NCBI RefSeq assembly: GCF_014269285.1
Contig: NZ_JACOAF010000023.1
Coordinates: 1-64,000, forward strand
Reading direction: 5' to 3'
Length of the DNA stretch: 64,000 bases
Source of the DNA: Rufibacter sediminis
GTDB lineage: Bacteria > Bacteroidota > Bacteroidia > Cytophagales > Hymenobacteraceae
Made by a program: the position numbers and the translations under genes. Positions 17,958-26,285 of this stretch are shown one piece after another; the first letter of the stretch is position 1; each line of letters starts with the position of its first letter. The notes beneath the pieces were generated by a model. The model saw only the letters and a list, made by a program, of their open reading frames with translations. It was not told where the DNA came from and made no database searches.

Positions 17958-18518
17958 ATGACCAGAGAAGAAGCCTCCCAGATTCTACACCACTTCACCA
18001 AAGGCGAGAGCCTCTTACGCCACGCCCGCACCGTTGAATTGGTGCTGCGCGCCTACGCCCAAAAACTCAACCAGGACCCGGAACTCTGGGGCAACACCGG
18101 CCTCCTGCATGACGCTGATTACGAAGCCTACCCTGACCGCCACCCGCAGGTGGTAGTGGAACTCCTGCGCGAACGGGGCGAAGCGGAAATGGCGCACGCC
18201 ATCTCGGCCCACTACAGTCACTGGGGCGTGCCCCACGACAGCCTGCTGGACAAAGCCTTACTGGGTTGCGATGAAATCACTGGTTTTGTGGTCGCCTGCG
18301 CCCAGGTGCGCCCGCAGCGCCTCTCCGGCTTGGAAGCCAAATCTGTCCTGAAGAAACTGAAACAAGCCAGCTTTGCCGCCTCGGTAGACCGTGGCGAAGT
18401 CCGTCTGGGCGCCGAACTGCTCCAGGTAGACCTAGCCGCCCACATCGACTTCATCATCCAATCCCTCCAACCCCACGCCGAAGAACTCCAACTCACCCCC
18501 ATCTCCTCAGAGGCTTGA
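17958..18518 (+). CDS. HD-domain hydrolase
   Basis: 186 residues from the ATG at 17958 (MTREEASQIL). The HD signature is His22 (RHAR), His51-Asp52 (GLLHDADYE) and downstream His/Asp residues, as in small metal-dependent phosphohydrolases. Similar stand-alone HD proteins are often annotated as HDIG-domain or putative nucleotidase. The longer frame from 17904 adds a Cys/Pro-rich stretch unlikely to be translated. It is followed within 65 nt by the left boundary of the integron-like cassette, so it probably marks the original chromosomal context. Confidence 0.85.
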   Translation: MTREEASQILHHFTKGESLLRHARTVELVLRAYAQKLNQDPELWGNTGLLHDADYEAYPDRHPQVVVELLRERGEAEMAHAISAHYSHWGVPHDSLLDKALLGCDEITGFVVACAQVRPQRLSGLEAKSVLKKLKQASFAASVDRGEVRLGAELLQVDLAAHIDFIIQSLQPHAEELQLTPISSEA

Positions 18519-18581
18519 TATCGCCAGAACGGCGCTTGATCTATAGTGCAGATAAGCGTATGTTGTCGTATATACTAACCG

Positions 18582-20008
18582 TTAGCTGTTACATCTAAAA
18601 TTAGAATTTAATATTAATTAAAAGCCAATGATACTTAAACTGATTCCTGTCACAGCTCTTCTGCTCGGCTTCTCCCTCACCACAGTTGCACAAGAGGTAA
18701 TTGAGCTGCCACTTACCCTGAAAAAGAGCTTTGGAGTATTTCATGTCGGCTTTAGCTCTTACAGTCCACAGGCAGAAGACAGTCCTTTCAAGGAGCAAGT
18801 GAGGGGCATTCCTAAGAACCTTAAAAACGTGACACACCATCACATTACACTCAGCGGTAAGCAGCATTTCTACCAGAGTTACCTTCAGAACAAGATATCA
18901 GGGGAATACTTCGAGCAGTTGAAGCAGAGTTTCGGCTTTGAGCCCAATGAAAAGGAGTTTTCAAAGGAGCCCTTAAGGGTGGCTGTGTACATCATAAAGG
19001 GCGAGGACGAGAATGGGAAACTTGTTTGGATGGCCGACACTAATACGGACTTGGACTTTTCAGACGAAAAGTCCCGCCCCCTGCTTACTTACGGTGCCCC
19101 ATTTGATGTTAAACTTTATAGGAAAATTGCGGACAATGGGGTGCATGTGAAATCACAGCAAGTAGTGAAAGGGAAAGTGATGGAGGTGAATTACCCCGTC
19201 GCCTTTGTGCTCTCAGAGGACAAGAAATCAACATATGCAGGCTTCCCTTCCCTTTACACGGCTAACATAAAAGTTAACAACAAAGGCTACGAGCTACAGT
19301 TCAGCCCGGCTAACTTCATGCACTACAACCCAGCGGAGGCCGATGTAACTACCATGGCTGTAGCAGATAACATTGAGGGAGGAGAGGCGAAAAGTGTGAG
19401 ACTTGCCGATGAACTTGTGCCGAGCAGCTTCTTCAAAGTAGGAGATGTTGAGTACCAGTACCTAGGCATCGATTACATGAAGAAGGTGGCCAAAGTTAGC
19501 AGGGTGAATAGGAATGAAATCATGCGTGCGGCACAAGTAGGCTTCACGCCCCCACCTTTCCGAGGGAGGGATTTTGTGAATGGGAGTGAAGTATCTGTAG
19601 ACCAATTTAGGGGCAAATACCTGCTTCTTGACTTCTGGTTCACTGCCTGCGCACCTTGCATAAAGGAGTTTCCAAGTTTAAAGGCTTTGGTAGCCAAGTA
19701 CAATCCTGCCAAGTTTGAAATAGTGGGCATTGTATCAAATTCAAAGCCTGAACATCTAACCAAAATCATAGGGAAGTATGACATTAGCTGGAAACAAGTC
19801 CTTTCAGATGAGATTACAAAGCTATATGGCGTAACCACCTTTCCCTCTACTGTACTGATTTCACCGGAAGGCAAGGTAATACACAAGAACTTAAAAGGAG
19901 AAGAACTTGAGCAAGTGTTGGCCGAATTGATTAAATAAAAAATGCAACAGCTAACACTGTACATAAGCCAAGCTTCGGCTACGCCTTGCTCACCTTATGT
20001 ACTAACCG
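18582..20008 (+). mobile_element. Integron-type gene cassette (single, no integrase)
   Basis: Both boundaries carry the same string TACTAACCGTTA (18573-18584 and 20000-20011), with the predicted crossover G|TT inside each. The cassette therefore starts TTAGCTGTT and ends ..CTAACCG. Just after the gene, AACAGCTAAC (19946-19955) is the exact reverse complement of GTTAGCTGTT at the cassette's own start (18581-18590), and GTACATAAG (19959-19967) pairs with CTTATGTAC (19994-20002). This R''-L''...L'-R' geometry, complete only in the excised circle, is what integron attC sites show. One gene fills it in the usual orientation. Confidence 0.68.
18628..19938 (+). CDS. Thioredoxin-fold (TlpA-like) exported protein, cassette-borne
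   Basis: 436 residues. A signal peptide (about 1-21, ending TTVAQ) is followed by a ~280-residue N-terminal region I do not recognise, and a C-terminal TlpA/ResA thioredoxin-like domain (about 305-436) with the redox pair C341-x2-C344 (FTACAPCIKEF). It is probably a periplasmic disulfide reductase or peroxiredoxin-like protein. The DNA is more A/T-rich than the flanking genes and uses more AAG/AGG codons, in keeping with recent acquisition. The attC-like site begins 8 nt after the stop, as in integron cassettes. Confidence 0.85.
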   Translation: MILKLIPVTALLLGFSLTTVAQEVIELPLTLKKSFGVFHVGFSSYSPQAEDSPFKEQVRGIPKNLKNVTHHHITLSGKQHFYQSYLQNKISGEYFEQLKQSFGFEPNEKEFSKEPLRVAVYIIKGEDENGKLVWMADTNTDLDFSDEKSRPLLTYGAPFDVKLYRKIADNGVHVKSQQVVKGKVMEVNYPVAFVLSEDKKSTYAGFPSLYTANIKVNNKGYELQFSPANFMHYNPAEADVTTMAVADNIEGGEAKSVRLADELVPSSFFKVGDVEYQYLGIDYMKKVAKVSRVNRNEIMRAAQVGFTPPPFRGRDFVNGSEVSVDQFRGKYLLLDFWFTACAPCIKEFPSLKALVAKYNPAKFEIVGIVSNSKPEHLTKIIGKYDISWKQVLSDEITKLYGVTTFPSTVLISPEGKVIHKNLKGEELEQVLAELIK

Positions 20009-20014
20009 TTATAA
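19946..20014 (+). other. attC-like recombination site
   Basis: AACAGCTAAC, a 9-bp perfect inverted pair (GTACATAAG / CTTATGTAC) around a ~26-nt variable centre, then TAACCGTTATA. This is the size and layout of an integron attC. The matching left half-site lies at about 18565-18590. Confidence 0.6.
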
Positions 20015-20114
20015 ATAAAACTACTTTCTCAACACATAACTTAGAACCGATCACAACTTCTGCGCTGGCAAACCATCAACCATTTCTGACAAGTCTCATG
20101 AACATATAGCAGTG

Positions 20115-20909
20115 ATGTACAAAGCCATCAAAGACCTAGACTACGGCTCAGACCAGGAGCAAAACATGGACATTTACCTCTGTGAAGAGGCAAGTACGCA
20201 GGAGAATAAGAATTTCACTATCGTCTTTTTACACGGAGGTGCTTTTTACCTGAGCGATAAATCGCTGGAGGAAAAATACATTCAGCCTTACCTAGACAAA
20301 GGACTGAATGTGGTGAATATGAATTACCGGCTGAAGCGGGGAATACCTGTGGCAACAGAAGATTTAATCAATGCCCTCAATTTCCTGGCAGCCAATAGCG
20401 CAGCGTATCCGCTTAATCTTAGCAAGACCATTTTGGCCGGGTTTTCAGCAGGTGCCCACATGGCAAGTCTGATAGGACTTTCGGCGAACAATCCGGAGTA
20501 TCCCGTCAAGTTAAATAGCGGAATTAAAATCTCCGGCATCATCAACTTCTCTGGACTTGTAGCTGGGTTAGACGCAGTTGAAAAAGCGTTCATGCAGCAT
20601 GAAACGCAAACCATGCGCGAGATTGGCAAGGCATTGTTCCCTTTCTGGGAAGGATATACTCTCAAAGAGGTGGTCTCCAAGTATGAACCTATCACGTATT
20701 TTGACCAAGAGGACCCGCCCTACTTTTTATGGTACGGCGGAAAGGACGACCAAATTCCACCCAGCACCTTTGAAACGTTTGTGCAACTGCTCAACAGCAA
20801 TCCGAGCAAAAATGAAGTGATCTTTTCCCCTGACAGCAACCACTTCCCCAACGCAACTGAACGGGTAGAGATCTACAATAGAATTTTTGCGTTTCTGGAC
20901 AGATTATAG
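20115..20909 (+). CDS. Alpha/beta hydrolase (carboxylesterase-like)
   Basis: 264 residues from ATG 20115. It has the HGG oxyanion motif (40-42), the nucleophile elbow GFSAG with Ser111, an Asp in GGKDDQIPP and a His in DSNHFPN, so the catalytic triad is complete. This is the hormone-sensitive-lipase/BD-FAE-type fold: an esterase acting on small acyl or carbamoyl esters, cytosolic (no signal peptide). It lies directly right of the integron-like cassette boundary. Substrate unknown. Confidence 0.87.
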   Translation: MYKAIKDLDYGSDQEQNMDIYLCEEASTQENKNFTIVFLHGGAFYLSDKSLEEKYIQPYLDKGLNVVNMNYRLKRGIPVATEDLINALNFLAANSAAYPLNLSKTILAGFSAGAHMASLIGLSANNPEYPVKLNSGIKISGIINFSGLVAGLDAVEKAFMQHETQTMREIGKALFPFWEGYTLKEVVSKYEPITYFDQEDPPYFLWYGGKDDQIPPSTFETFVQLLNSNPSKNEVIFSPDSNHFPNATERVEIYNRIFAFLDRL

Positions 20910-21039
20910 AAACCAACTGCATAGAACAAGAGACAAAGAAAAAGACCCTTCCTGTTCTCGGCTCAACGGTGCTTTGAAATGGGCGGTTAAATTTAACGGA
21001 GTTCACTTACAGGAAAGGAAAACTAACGCGAAGCAGCCG

Positions 21040-21047
21040 TATCTTTG
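21040..21047 (+). promoter_or_regulatory. Bacteroidota -7 promoter box (TATCTTTG)
   Basis: An exact TAnnTTTG match 60 nt before the exported protein gene at 21108. No clear -33 element. Confidence 0.45.
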
Positions 21048-21107
21048 AGAAAAGTTATACAATAATCCGCACTCTGGCAGACCCGGCCAGGGCACTTCTC
21101 AAAATCT

Positions 21108-21935
21108 ATGCACGCGTTAAGAATTCTATTGCTTTTATTGATCACCTTTAACCTATACGCACAGGAAAAAAACGTACTCCTGAAGATCAACCCGATCAAG
21201 GGAGAAAGTACCGTTACCTCCATCAGCAACCAAAAGGCCATCGAAAAGATCTTAGCGGAGGGCTTCCTTCAGAAAGGCTACCAGGTTTTCACCAAAGAAA
21301 CGATCTCCTCACAAACGGCCGCCCCTCAGGAAGAACTTCTTTTAGCCGATGCGTTTATCTACCAATATCCCGGTGACTACCCATCCATTACGCTCACCAT
21401 CAGGAAAGGCGACTATATCTTTGCGATACTGCATGACAACAAAAAGCTTTTTGTAGAAAGACAGAGCGCCCTGGAGGCCATTGCGGGCAACCTGGTTCAA
21501 GAACTCCCCACCGCTATTCAGGAGTCTACTTTTCTGCTGCCCGAGCTGGAACAACTGCTTCCGCATCATAACATGAGCATCTACACGGCCACCTCCGGCG
21601 CCATCACCAAAGGGTACGCCAACCAGTACTTAACTGATTTCAAAACCACCGGAAGCGAGCCGTTGAACTTCATCCTCAAAGATTCTTTTGAGCAATACCT
21701 GGCGCTGTGCCTTGATTTTACCGGCTACAGAAAAGCAATTAAGGAAACCCCTATCCGGGTGGACTTTGAAATTGACGCCTTCGGGTTTACCAACCTCACC
21801 AACATTACCTTACCGGCATCAGTAAAAGAGAGTCATAAAGACAAAATCAAAAATACCATAGAGGCACTTCCCTTGTGGAACCTGGCAAACCGCCAACCCA
21901 TCAAAGGCACGCTAACCCTCGGGGTAAGGAAATAA
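21108..21935 (+). CDS. Exported protein of unknown function
   Basis: 275 residues. A signal peptide (1-19, ending NLYAQ) is followed by a soluble mixed alpha/beta chain. The early part ('KAIEKILAEGFLQKGYQVFTKETI') looks like a segment where a lipoprotein-type surface protein handles a substrate, but I recognise no family. A -7 promoter box lies 60 nt upstream. The ABC ATPase gene begins 87 nt after its stop, so the two may be co-transcribed. Probably periplasmic. Confidence 0.7.
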   Translation: MHALRILLLLLITFNLYAQEKNVLLKINPIKGESTVTSISNQKAIEKILAEGFLQKGYQVFTKETISSQTAAPQEELLLADAFIYQYPGDYPSITLTIRKGDYIFAILHDNKKLFVERQSALEAIAGNLVQELPTAIQESTFLLPELEQLLPHHNMSIYTATSGAITKGYANQYLTDFKTTGSEPLNFILKDSFEQYLALCLDFTGYRKAIKETPIRVDFEIDAFGFTNLTNITLPASVKESHKDKIKNTIEALPLWNLANRQPIKGTLTLGVRK

Positions 21936-22022
21936 AAGCAGCTTTCCGGCAATTGGATAGAGAGAACATTCTTTCTGACCCGGCCGGAGAAGTTGACACG
22001 CAGGAAACTCCGTTCACAGCAC

Positions 22023-23006
22023 ATGACGTTTTTACAAGTAGCCGGAATTCACAAGCAGGGAGAAAAAGAACCTGTTCTACAGGACATCAGCTTTTACCAG
22101 CGCGAGTTCCAGAAAATTGCCTTGTCCGGAGAAACCGGCTCCGGGAAGAGCACCCTTTTGAAGATCATCGCCGGCCTGATCCAGCCCGATGCCGGCACCG
22201 TTACCTTTGAAGGAGATCGGGTGAAAGGCCCAGCCGAAAAGCTGGTGGCCGGGCACCCTGGCATCGCGTATCTGTCGCAGCAATACGAATTACCGGAGTT
22301 TTTGCGGGTGGAACAGGTATTGCGCTACGCCAACACACTGCCACAGGAAGAGGCCGATGCGCTTTACGCCGTCTGCCACATCACGCATCTGCTGACCCGC
22401 CGCACCGATCAGCTTTCCGGCGGCGAGCGCCAGCGGATTGCCCTCGCCCGTCTGCTCCTCACCTCCCCCACCCTGCTGCTGCTGGACGAGCCATTCTCCA
22501 ACCTGGACACCGGGCACAAAAGCCTCCTGAAAACCATCATTCAGGACATCAGCGAGCAGCTGGGAATTACGTGTCTGCTCATCTCGCATGACCCGCTGGA
22601 CAGCCTTTCCTGGGCCGATGAGATTCTGGTCATGCACGAGGGCCGTCTGCTGCAGCAAGGCACTCCCCAGCAGGTGTACCTGAAACCCGCAAATGAATAC
22701 GTGGCTGGGCTGTTCGGGAAATACACGCTACTTTCGGCCGCCCAGGCCGAGGTGTTCCCGCAGCTCGCTCAGACCAAGTCAACCGGCAAACAGGTTCTGG
22801 TGCGCCCGGAGGCCTTTGAAATTACCACCGAGGGGGAAAATGCCGTGGCCGGGCAGGTGCAAAAGGTGACGTACTTTGGCAGCCACTATGAACTGGAGGT
22901 AGCGCTGCCCACCGGTGAGGTTCTCGTCAGAACCGGGGCCGGTGACTTCGCCAAGGGAGATACAGTCTTTGTTTCGCTGGCTCCGGAGCGCATCTGGTAC
23001 CTGTAG
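22023..23006 (+). CDS. ABC transporter ATP-binding protein with TOBE domain
   Basis: 327 residues from ATG 22023. It has Walker A GETGSGKST (36-44), the Q-loop region (YLSQQYE), the signature LSGGE (131-135), Walker B LLLLDEP (151-157) and the H-loop SHDP. The C-terminal ~75 residues form a TOBE-type domain (KQVLVRPEAF...FVSLAPERIWYL). That architecture is typical of importers of the Fe3+/spermidine/putrescine/sulfate class. No permease or binding protein is adjacent, so the partner is unknown. Orphan ATPases of this sort are frequent in Bacteroidota. Confidence 0.9.
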   Translation: MTFLQVAGIHKQGEKEPVLQDISFYQREFQKIALSGETGSGKSTLLKIIAGLIQPDAGTVTFEGDRVKGPAEKLVAGHPGIAYLSQQYELPEFLRVEQVLRYANTLPQEEADALYAVCHITHLLTRRTDQLSGGERQRIALARLLLTSPTLLLLDEPFSNLDTGHKSLLKTIIQDISEQLGITCLLISHDPLDSLSWADEILVMHEGRLLQQGTPQQVYLKPANEYVAGLFGKYTLLSAAQAEVFPQLAQTKSTGKQVLVRPEAFEITTEGENAVAGQVQKVTYFGSHYELEVALPTGEVLVRTGAGDFAKGDTVFVSLAPERIWYL

Positions 23007-23045
23007 GCGTATTTTCGCTGATTCAACTATATATTCCCTTCTAAC

Positions 23046-23456
23046 ACGCATTCCGTCCCCCTTTGAAGGGTAGGGGGATGACAAATGCATTAGAAGAAGC
23101 AGAAGCAATCGCTGAAAGTGAAAGAGAAATGATTCTCGGGACAACTATTATCTGCACGAGTAAAATCTCGGGAATGTCCTTATCTGCACGGGTAATCATT
23201 CCCCTCCCCCCTTCAAAGGCAGGGCAAGTTCTACTTAAAAGGGAAGACTCTTCCGGATTTGCAATCCGGAAGTAGGTCATTAGGGGATTTGCAATCCCCG
23301 TCTCTGCACCTTTGAGCCCCAACCGCCGCGGATTACAAATCCGCAGAAATCCAGCTCTTCGGGATTGCAAATCCCGAAGAGCTGGATTTTCAAAGATGTC
23401 CTTAACTGCACGAGTGATCATCCCCCTACCCCCTTCAAAGGGGGACGGAATGCGGA
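23046..23456. repeat. Nested palindromic repeat cluster
   Basis: The outer inverted pair contains GCATTCCGTCCCCCTTTGAAG at the left end (23048-23068) and its reverse complement near 23435-23455. Inside lie four small palindromes around GATTTGCAATC-like cores: 23262-23284 region (CTTCCGGATTTGC), 23283-23300 (GGGGATTTGCAATCCCC), about 23329-23346 (GCGGATTACAAATCCGC) and 23356-23384 (CTTCGGGATTGC..). No gene is present. The cluster lies between convergent genes. Confidence 0.7.
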
Positions 23457-23494
23457 CATGTTATCCGCTAACCTTCACAAGACATATAAACCAC

Positions 23495-23541
23495 AAAGCG
23501 CTTTGGGCCTGTTTTCAGAAAAACAGGCTCAAAGCGCTTTT
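23495..23541. repeat. Dispersed GTTTT-GGCC palindrome, copy 6 (terminator position)
   Basis: The arms AAAGCGCTTTGGGCCTGTTTT and AAACAGGCTCAAAGCGCTTT pair almost perfectly. It lies between the convergent ABC and YciI genes and starts 38 nt past the YciI stop. Confidence 0.85.
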
Positions 23542-23578
23542 ACGCTCCTATTGGAGCTGGTAAGGCAATAGGAAGAAC

Positions 23579-23869
23579 CTAAACAGTGGCTACTTTGAAG
23601 AGGGTGATGTCTACTTTCTCCCACACTTTCTGCAGCAGGTACGGCTCCTGGTCCAGCCATTGCTGGATCGCGGCTTCGTTCTCGAATTCCATGACCATGG
23701 TAGAACCCTTCATTTTCTCCTCGGGGCTCAGCATGGCACCTCCCAGGATGAAGTTTCCGGAGGCTTTCAGCTTTTTGACCATTTCCAGGTGCGCCGGACG
23801 GGTAGCCATGCGGCGGTCCAGGGCTTGGTCATCGGTGTAATCTAAGGCGGTGATCAGGTATTGTGGCAC
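23579..23869 (-). CDS. YciI family protein
   Basis: 96 residues, full family length. The ferredoxin-like YciI fold is recognisable from QYLITALDYTD, the conserved R-x-H (TRPAHLEMV), GGAMLSPE and the Phe/Asp-rich end. YciI-like proteins resemble muconolactone isomerase and act in unknown minor hydrolase or dehydrogenase roles. It is a stand-alone gene on the minus strand, cytosolic. Confidence 0.88.
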   Translation of the reverse strand: MPQYLITALDYTDDQALDRRMATRPAHLEMVKKLKASGNFILGGAMLSPEEKMKGSTMVMEFENEAAIQQWLDQEPYLLQKVWEKVDITLFKVATV

Positions 23870-23969
23870 GGTAAATAGGCGTTAGTTCTGGTTTGAAGGT
23901 ACAGAAAATAGCGTCAGCTTGTTGCAAACCCTCCTGAAAGCGCCCGGAAAACTCCTTCTTAACCCGCTT

Positions 23970-24009
23970 CCGGTTTTAAGCCTCTTTTGGCAAAACTGCC
24001 CCTGAAACG
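23970..24009. repeat. Dispersed GTTTT-GGCC palindrome, copy 7 (degenerate)
   Basis: GGTTTTAAGCC ... GGCAAAAC ... CCCTGAAACGC, about 100 nt upstream of the metallophosphoesterase gene. The stem is imperfect. Confidence 0.5.
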
Positions 24010-24114
24010 CCTTATCAACTTACTTTTTAATTTTTTTTAAAAATATCCCCTGGAAGGTTGGCTTATCTATTCCCATTTGCAGATATTTAGCCCCTGCTAC
24101 TAATCTCCCCGTTT

Positions 24115-25965
24115 ATGAAAAGATCACCCTCCCTCCTCCTGCTGCTTTGTCTGTGGCTGGGAGCCTGGCACGCCTCAGTGGCCCAGTCCTTTAAGTTCGC
24201 GTTTGTCACCGACACGCACATTGGCTCGGCCAACGGCGGAGCCGAAGAAGACCTGGAGCGCACCATCGCCGACATTAACAGCCAGCAGGGCATTGACTTC
24301 GTGCTGCTCACCGGCGACATCACCGAGATGGGCACCGATGCCGAGCTGAAGAAAGCCAAGGAAATCATCAGCAAGCTGAAAGTCCCTTACTACATTATCC
24401 CGGGCAACCATGACACGGGCTGGTCAGAGTCGGGCGGCGTGAGTTTCATCCGGGAGTTTGGGTCAGACAAATTCGTGTTTGAACACAAAGGCTTGAAGTT
24501 CATCGGCTGCGCCTCAGGCCCGTACGTGCGCATGTCAGACGGCCACATTCCGCGCGATGCCACCGTTTGGTTAGACAGCGTTTTGGCGAAAACACCCAAG
24601 AATCAGCCCATCGTGTTTGTGAACCATTACCCGCTGGACAACGGCCTGGACAATTGGTACGACGCCATTGACCGCCTGAAGAAATACAACACGCAGTTCT
24701 CTATCTGCGGACATGGCCACCAGAACAAAGTGGTTGACTCGGAAGGCCTGCAAGCTACCATGGGCCGTTCTAACCTGCGCGCCAAAGAGGCCGTGGGCGG
24801 CTACAACCTGGTGGAGATGCGGCAAGACTCGGCGCTGTTCACGGAGCGCAACCCGGGCGTGGGCAGCAAACCCGTTTGGCGCAGAATCGCGCTGGGCACC
24901 CGCTCCTACAACGACGGCAAAACCTATCCGCGGCCTTCCTTCGCTATTAATGACCAATACGCCACCACTAAAAAAGCCTGGAGCTACCACTCAGACGCCA
25001 ATGTGATTTCCACCCCGGTGAACAGCCACGGGCTGGTGATCTTCGGGAACAGCGTGGGCAAGGTGGAAGCCCTCAAAGAAAAAGACGGCACCAAAGCCTG
25101 GGAATTCCAGACGGGCGGCGGCGTGTTTTCTTCGCCCGCAGTATACAAAGACAACATCATCTTCGGTTCCGGCGACGGGCACATTTACGCCCTGAAAGCC
25201 AAAACCGGAAAACTGGCCTGGAAAACCAAAACAGATGCCTCGGTGCTGGGCTCGCCGCTGGTAGAGAAAGGCGTGGTGTACATTGGCGGCAGCGACGGGA
25301 AGTTCAGAGCCCTGAAAGCTTCCTCCGGAAAACAGGTCTGGGAATTTGCCGGCCTGGGCGGCGCCATGGTGAGCACCCCGCTGTTGTATGAAGGAAAAGT
25401 CATCTTCGGAGCCTGGGACCGCCACCTGTACGCCCTGAACCAGAAAGACGGAACCCTGGCCTGGAAATGGAACAATGGCTCGGGCAACCGCATGTTCTCG
25501 CCCGCCATGGTCATTCCGGTGGCGCATGACGGCGTGGTGTACATTGTGGCCCCAGACCGCTTCATCACCGCCCTGGACAGCAAAACCGGTCAGGCGCTCT
25601 GGCGCAGCAAAGACGCCACCGTGCGCGAATCCATTGGCCTGTCAGCCGATAAAAAGCTGGTGTACGGCAAAACCATGCAGGATGAAGTAGTAGCCTTTGA
25701 AACAAACAAAACCGCCCCTAAGCTGGCTTGGCGACTGAACGCGGGCTTCGGGTACGAGCACGTGCCGTCCATGCTTATTGAAAAAGACGGCGCGGTGTTC
25801 TTCGGGACCAAGAGCGGCGTGGTGTACAGCATAGATCCGCAGACCCAGAAAGTGAACTGGGCCCACAAGATTGACAACTCCATGGTGAACACCGTGAACG
25901 TGCTGCCGAAACGCCGGTTGGTGGCCGCCACCATGGACGGGAAAGTTGAAATGCTGACGTACTAA
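24115..25965 (+). CDS. Exported metallophosphoesterase fused to a PQQ-type beta-propeller
   Basis: 616 residues. A signal peptide (about 1-24, ending SVAQ) is followed by a calcineurin-like phosphoesterase (25-260) with Asp33/His35 (TDTH), Asp68 (GD), Asn98/His99 (GNHD), a later VNHY and GHGH. The C-terminal half is a PQQ/WD-like propeller of repeated blades such as 'VEKGVVYIGGSDGKFRALKASSGKQVW'. Predicted periplasmic or outer-surface, binuclear metal enzyme. The propeller lacks an obvious dehydrogenase context and may simply bind substrate or partners. The palindrome at 25977 follows 12 nt after the stop. Confidence 0.92.
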   Translation: MKRSPSLLLLLCLWLGAWHASVAQSFKFAFVTDTHIGSANGGAEEDLERTIADINSQQGIDFVLLTGDITEMGTDAELKKAKEIISKLKVPYYIIPGNHDTGWSESGGVSFIREFGSDKFVFEHKGLKFIGCASGPYVRMSDGHIPRDATVWLDSVLAKTPKNQPIVFVNHYPLDNGLDNWYDAIDRLKKYNTQFSICGHGHQNKVVDSEGLQATMGRSNLRAKEAVGGYNLVEMRQDSALFTERNPGVGSKPVWRRIALGTRSYNDGKTYPRPSFAINDQYATTKKAWSYHSDANVISTPVNSHGLVIFGNSVGKVEALKEKDGTKAWEFQTGGGVFSSPAVYKDNIIFGSGDGHIYALKAKTGKLAWKTKTDASVLGSPLVEKGVVYIGGSDGKFRALKASSGKQVWEFAGLGGAMVSTPLLYEGKVIFGAWDRHLYALNQKDGTLAWKWNNGSGNRMFSPAMVIPVAHDGVVYIVAPDRFITALDSKTGQALWRSKDATVRESIGLSADKKLVYGKTMQDEVVAFETNKTAPKLAWRLNAGFGYEHVPSMLIEKDGAVFFGTKSGVVYSIDPQTQKVNWAHKIDNSMVNTVNVLPKRRLVAATMDGKVEMLTY

Positions 25966-25976
25966 CCAGCACCGAC

Positions 25977-26015
25977 CGTTTTTAGCCTGTTTTCCCCAAA
26001 ATCAGGCCCAAAACG
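25977..26015. repeat. Dispersed GTTTT-GGCC palindrome, copy 8 (terminator position)
   Basis: CGTTTTTAGCCTGTTTTCC...AATCAGGCCCAAAACG begins 12 nt past the metallophosphoesterase stop. Confidence 0.8.
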
Positions 26016-26285
26016 ATGATTGAAAGAACTTGCCCCGCCAGCTTCTGGCGGGGCTTTTCTTTTTCTGCCGCACCCGCCCAAAAGACCTCGTAGTGTGCGC
26101 AGCTCCTACGAGTGTCTCTGCCAACAGTTCTCTCTGCAACTTTATTCAGACAGCCCTTAAACCATCTGCTCAGCTACTTGTCAAAGAAACTCCGCGGGCC
26201 AGAGGAGAACAAGAGAGGGAAGATGCGCCATCTCCGGCTGCGGACTTTTCACTTCGGCTTGTATCGCTCGTTGCCCGTTTTCTAT

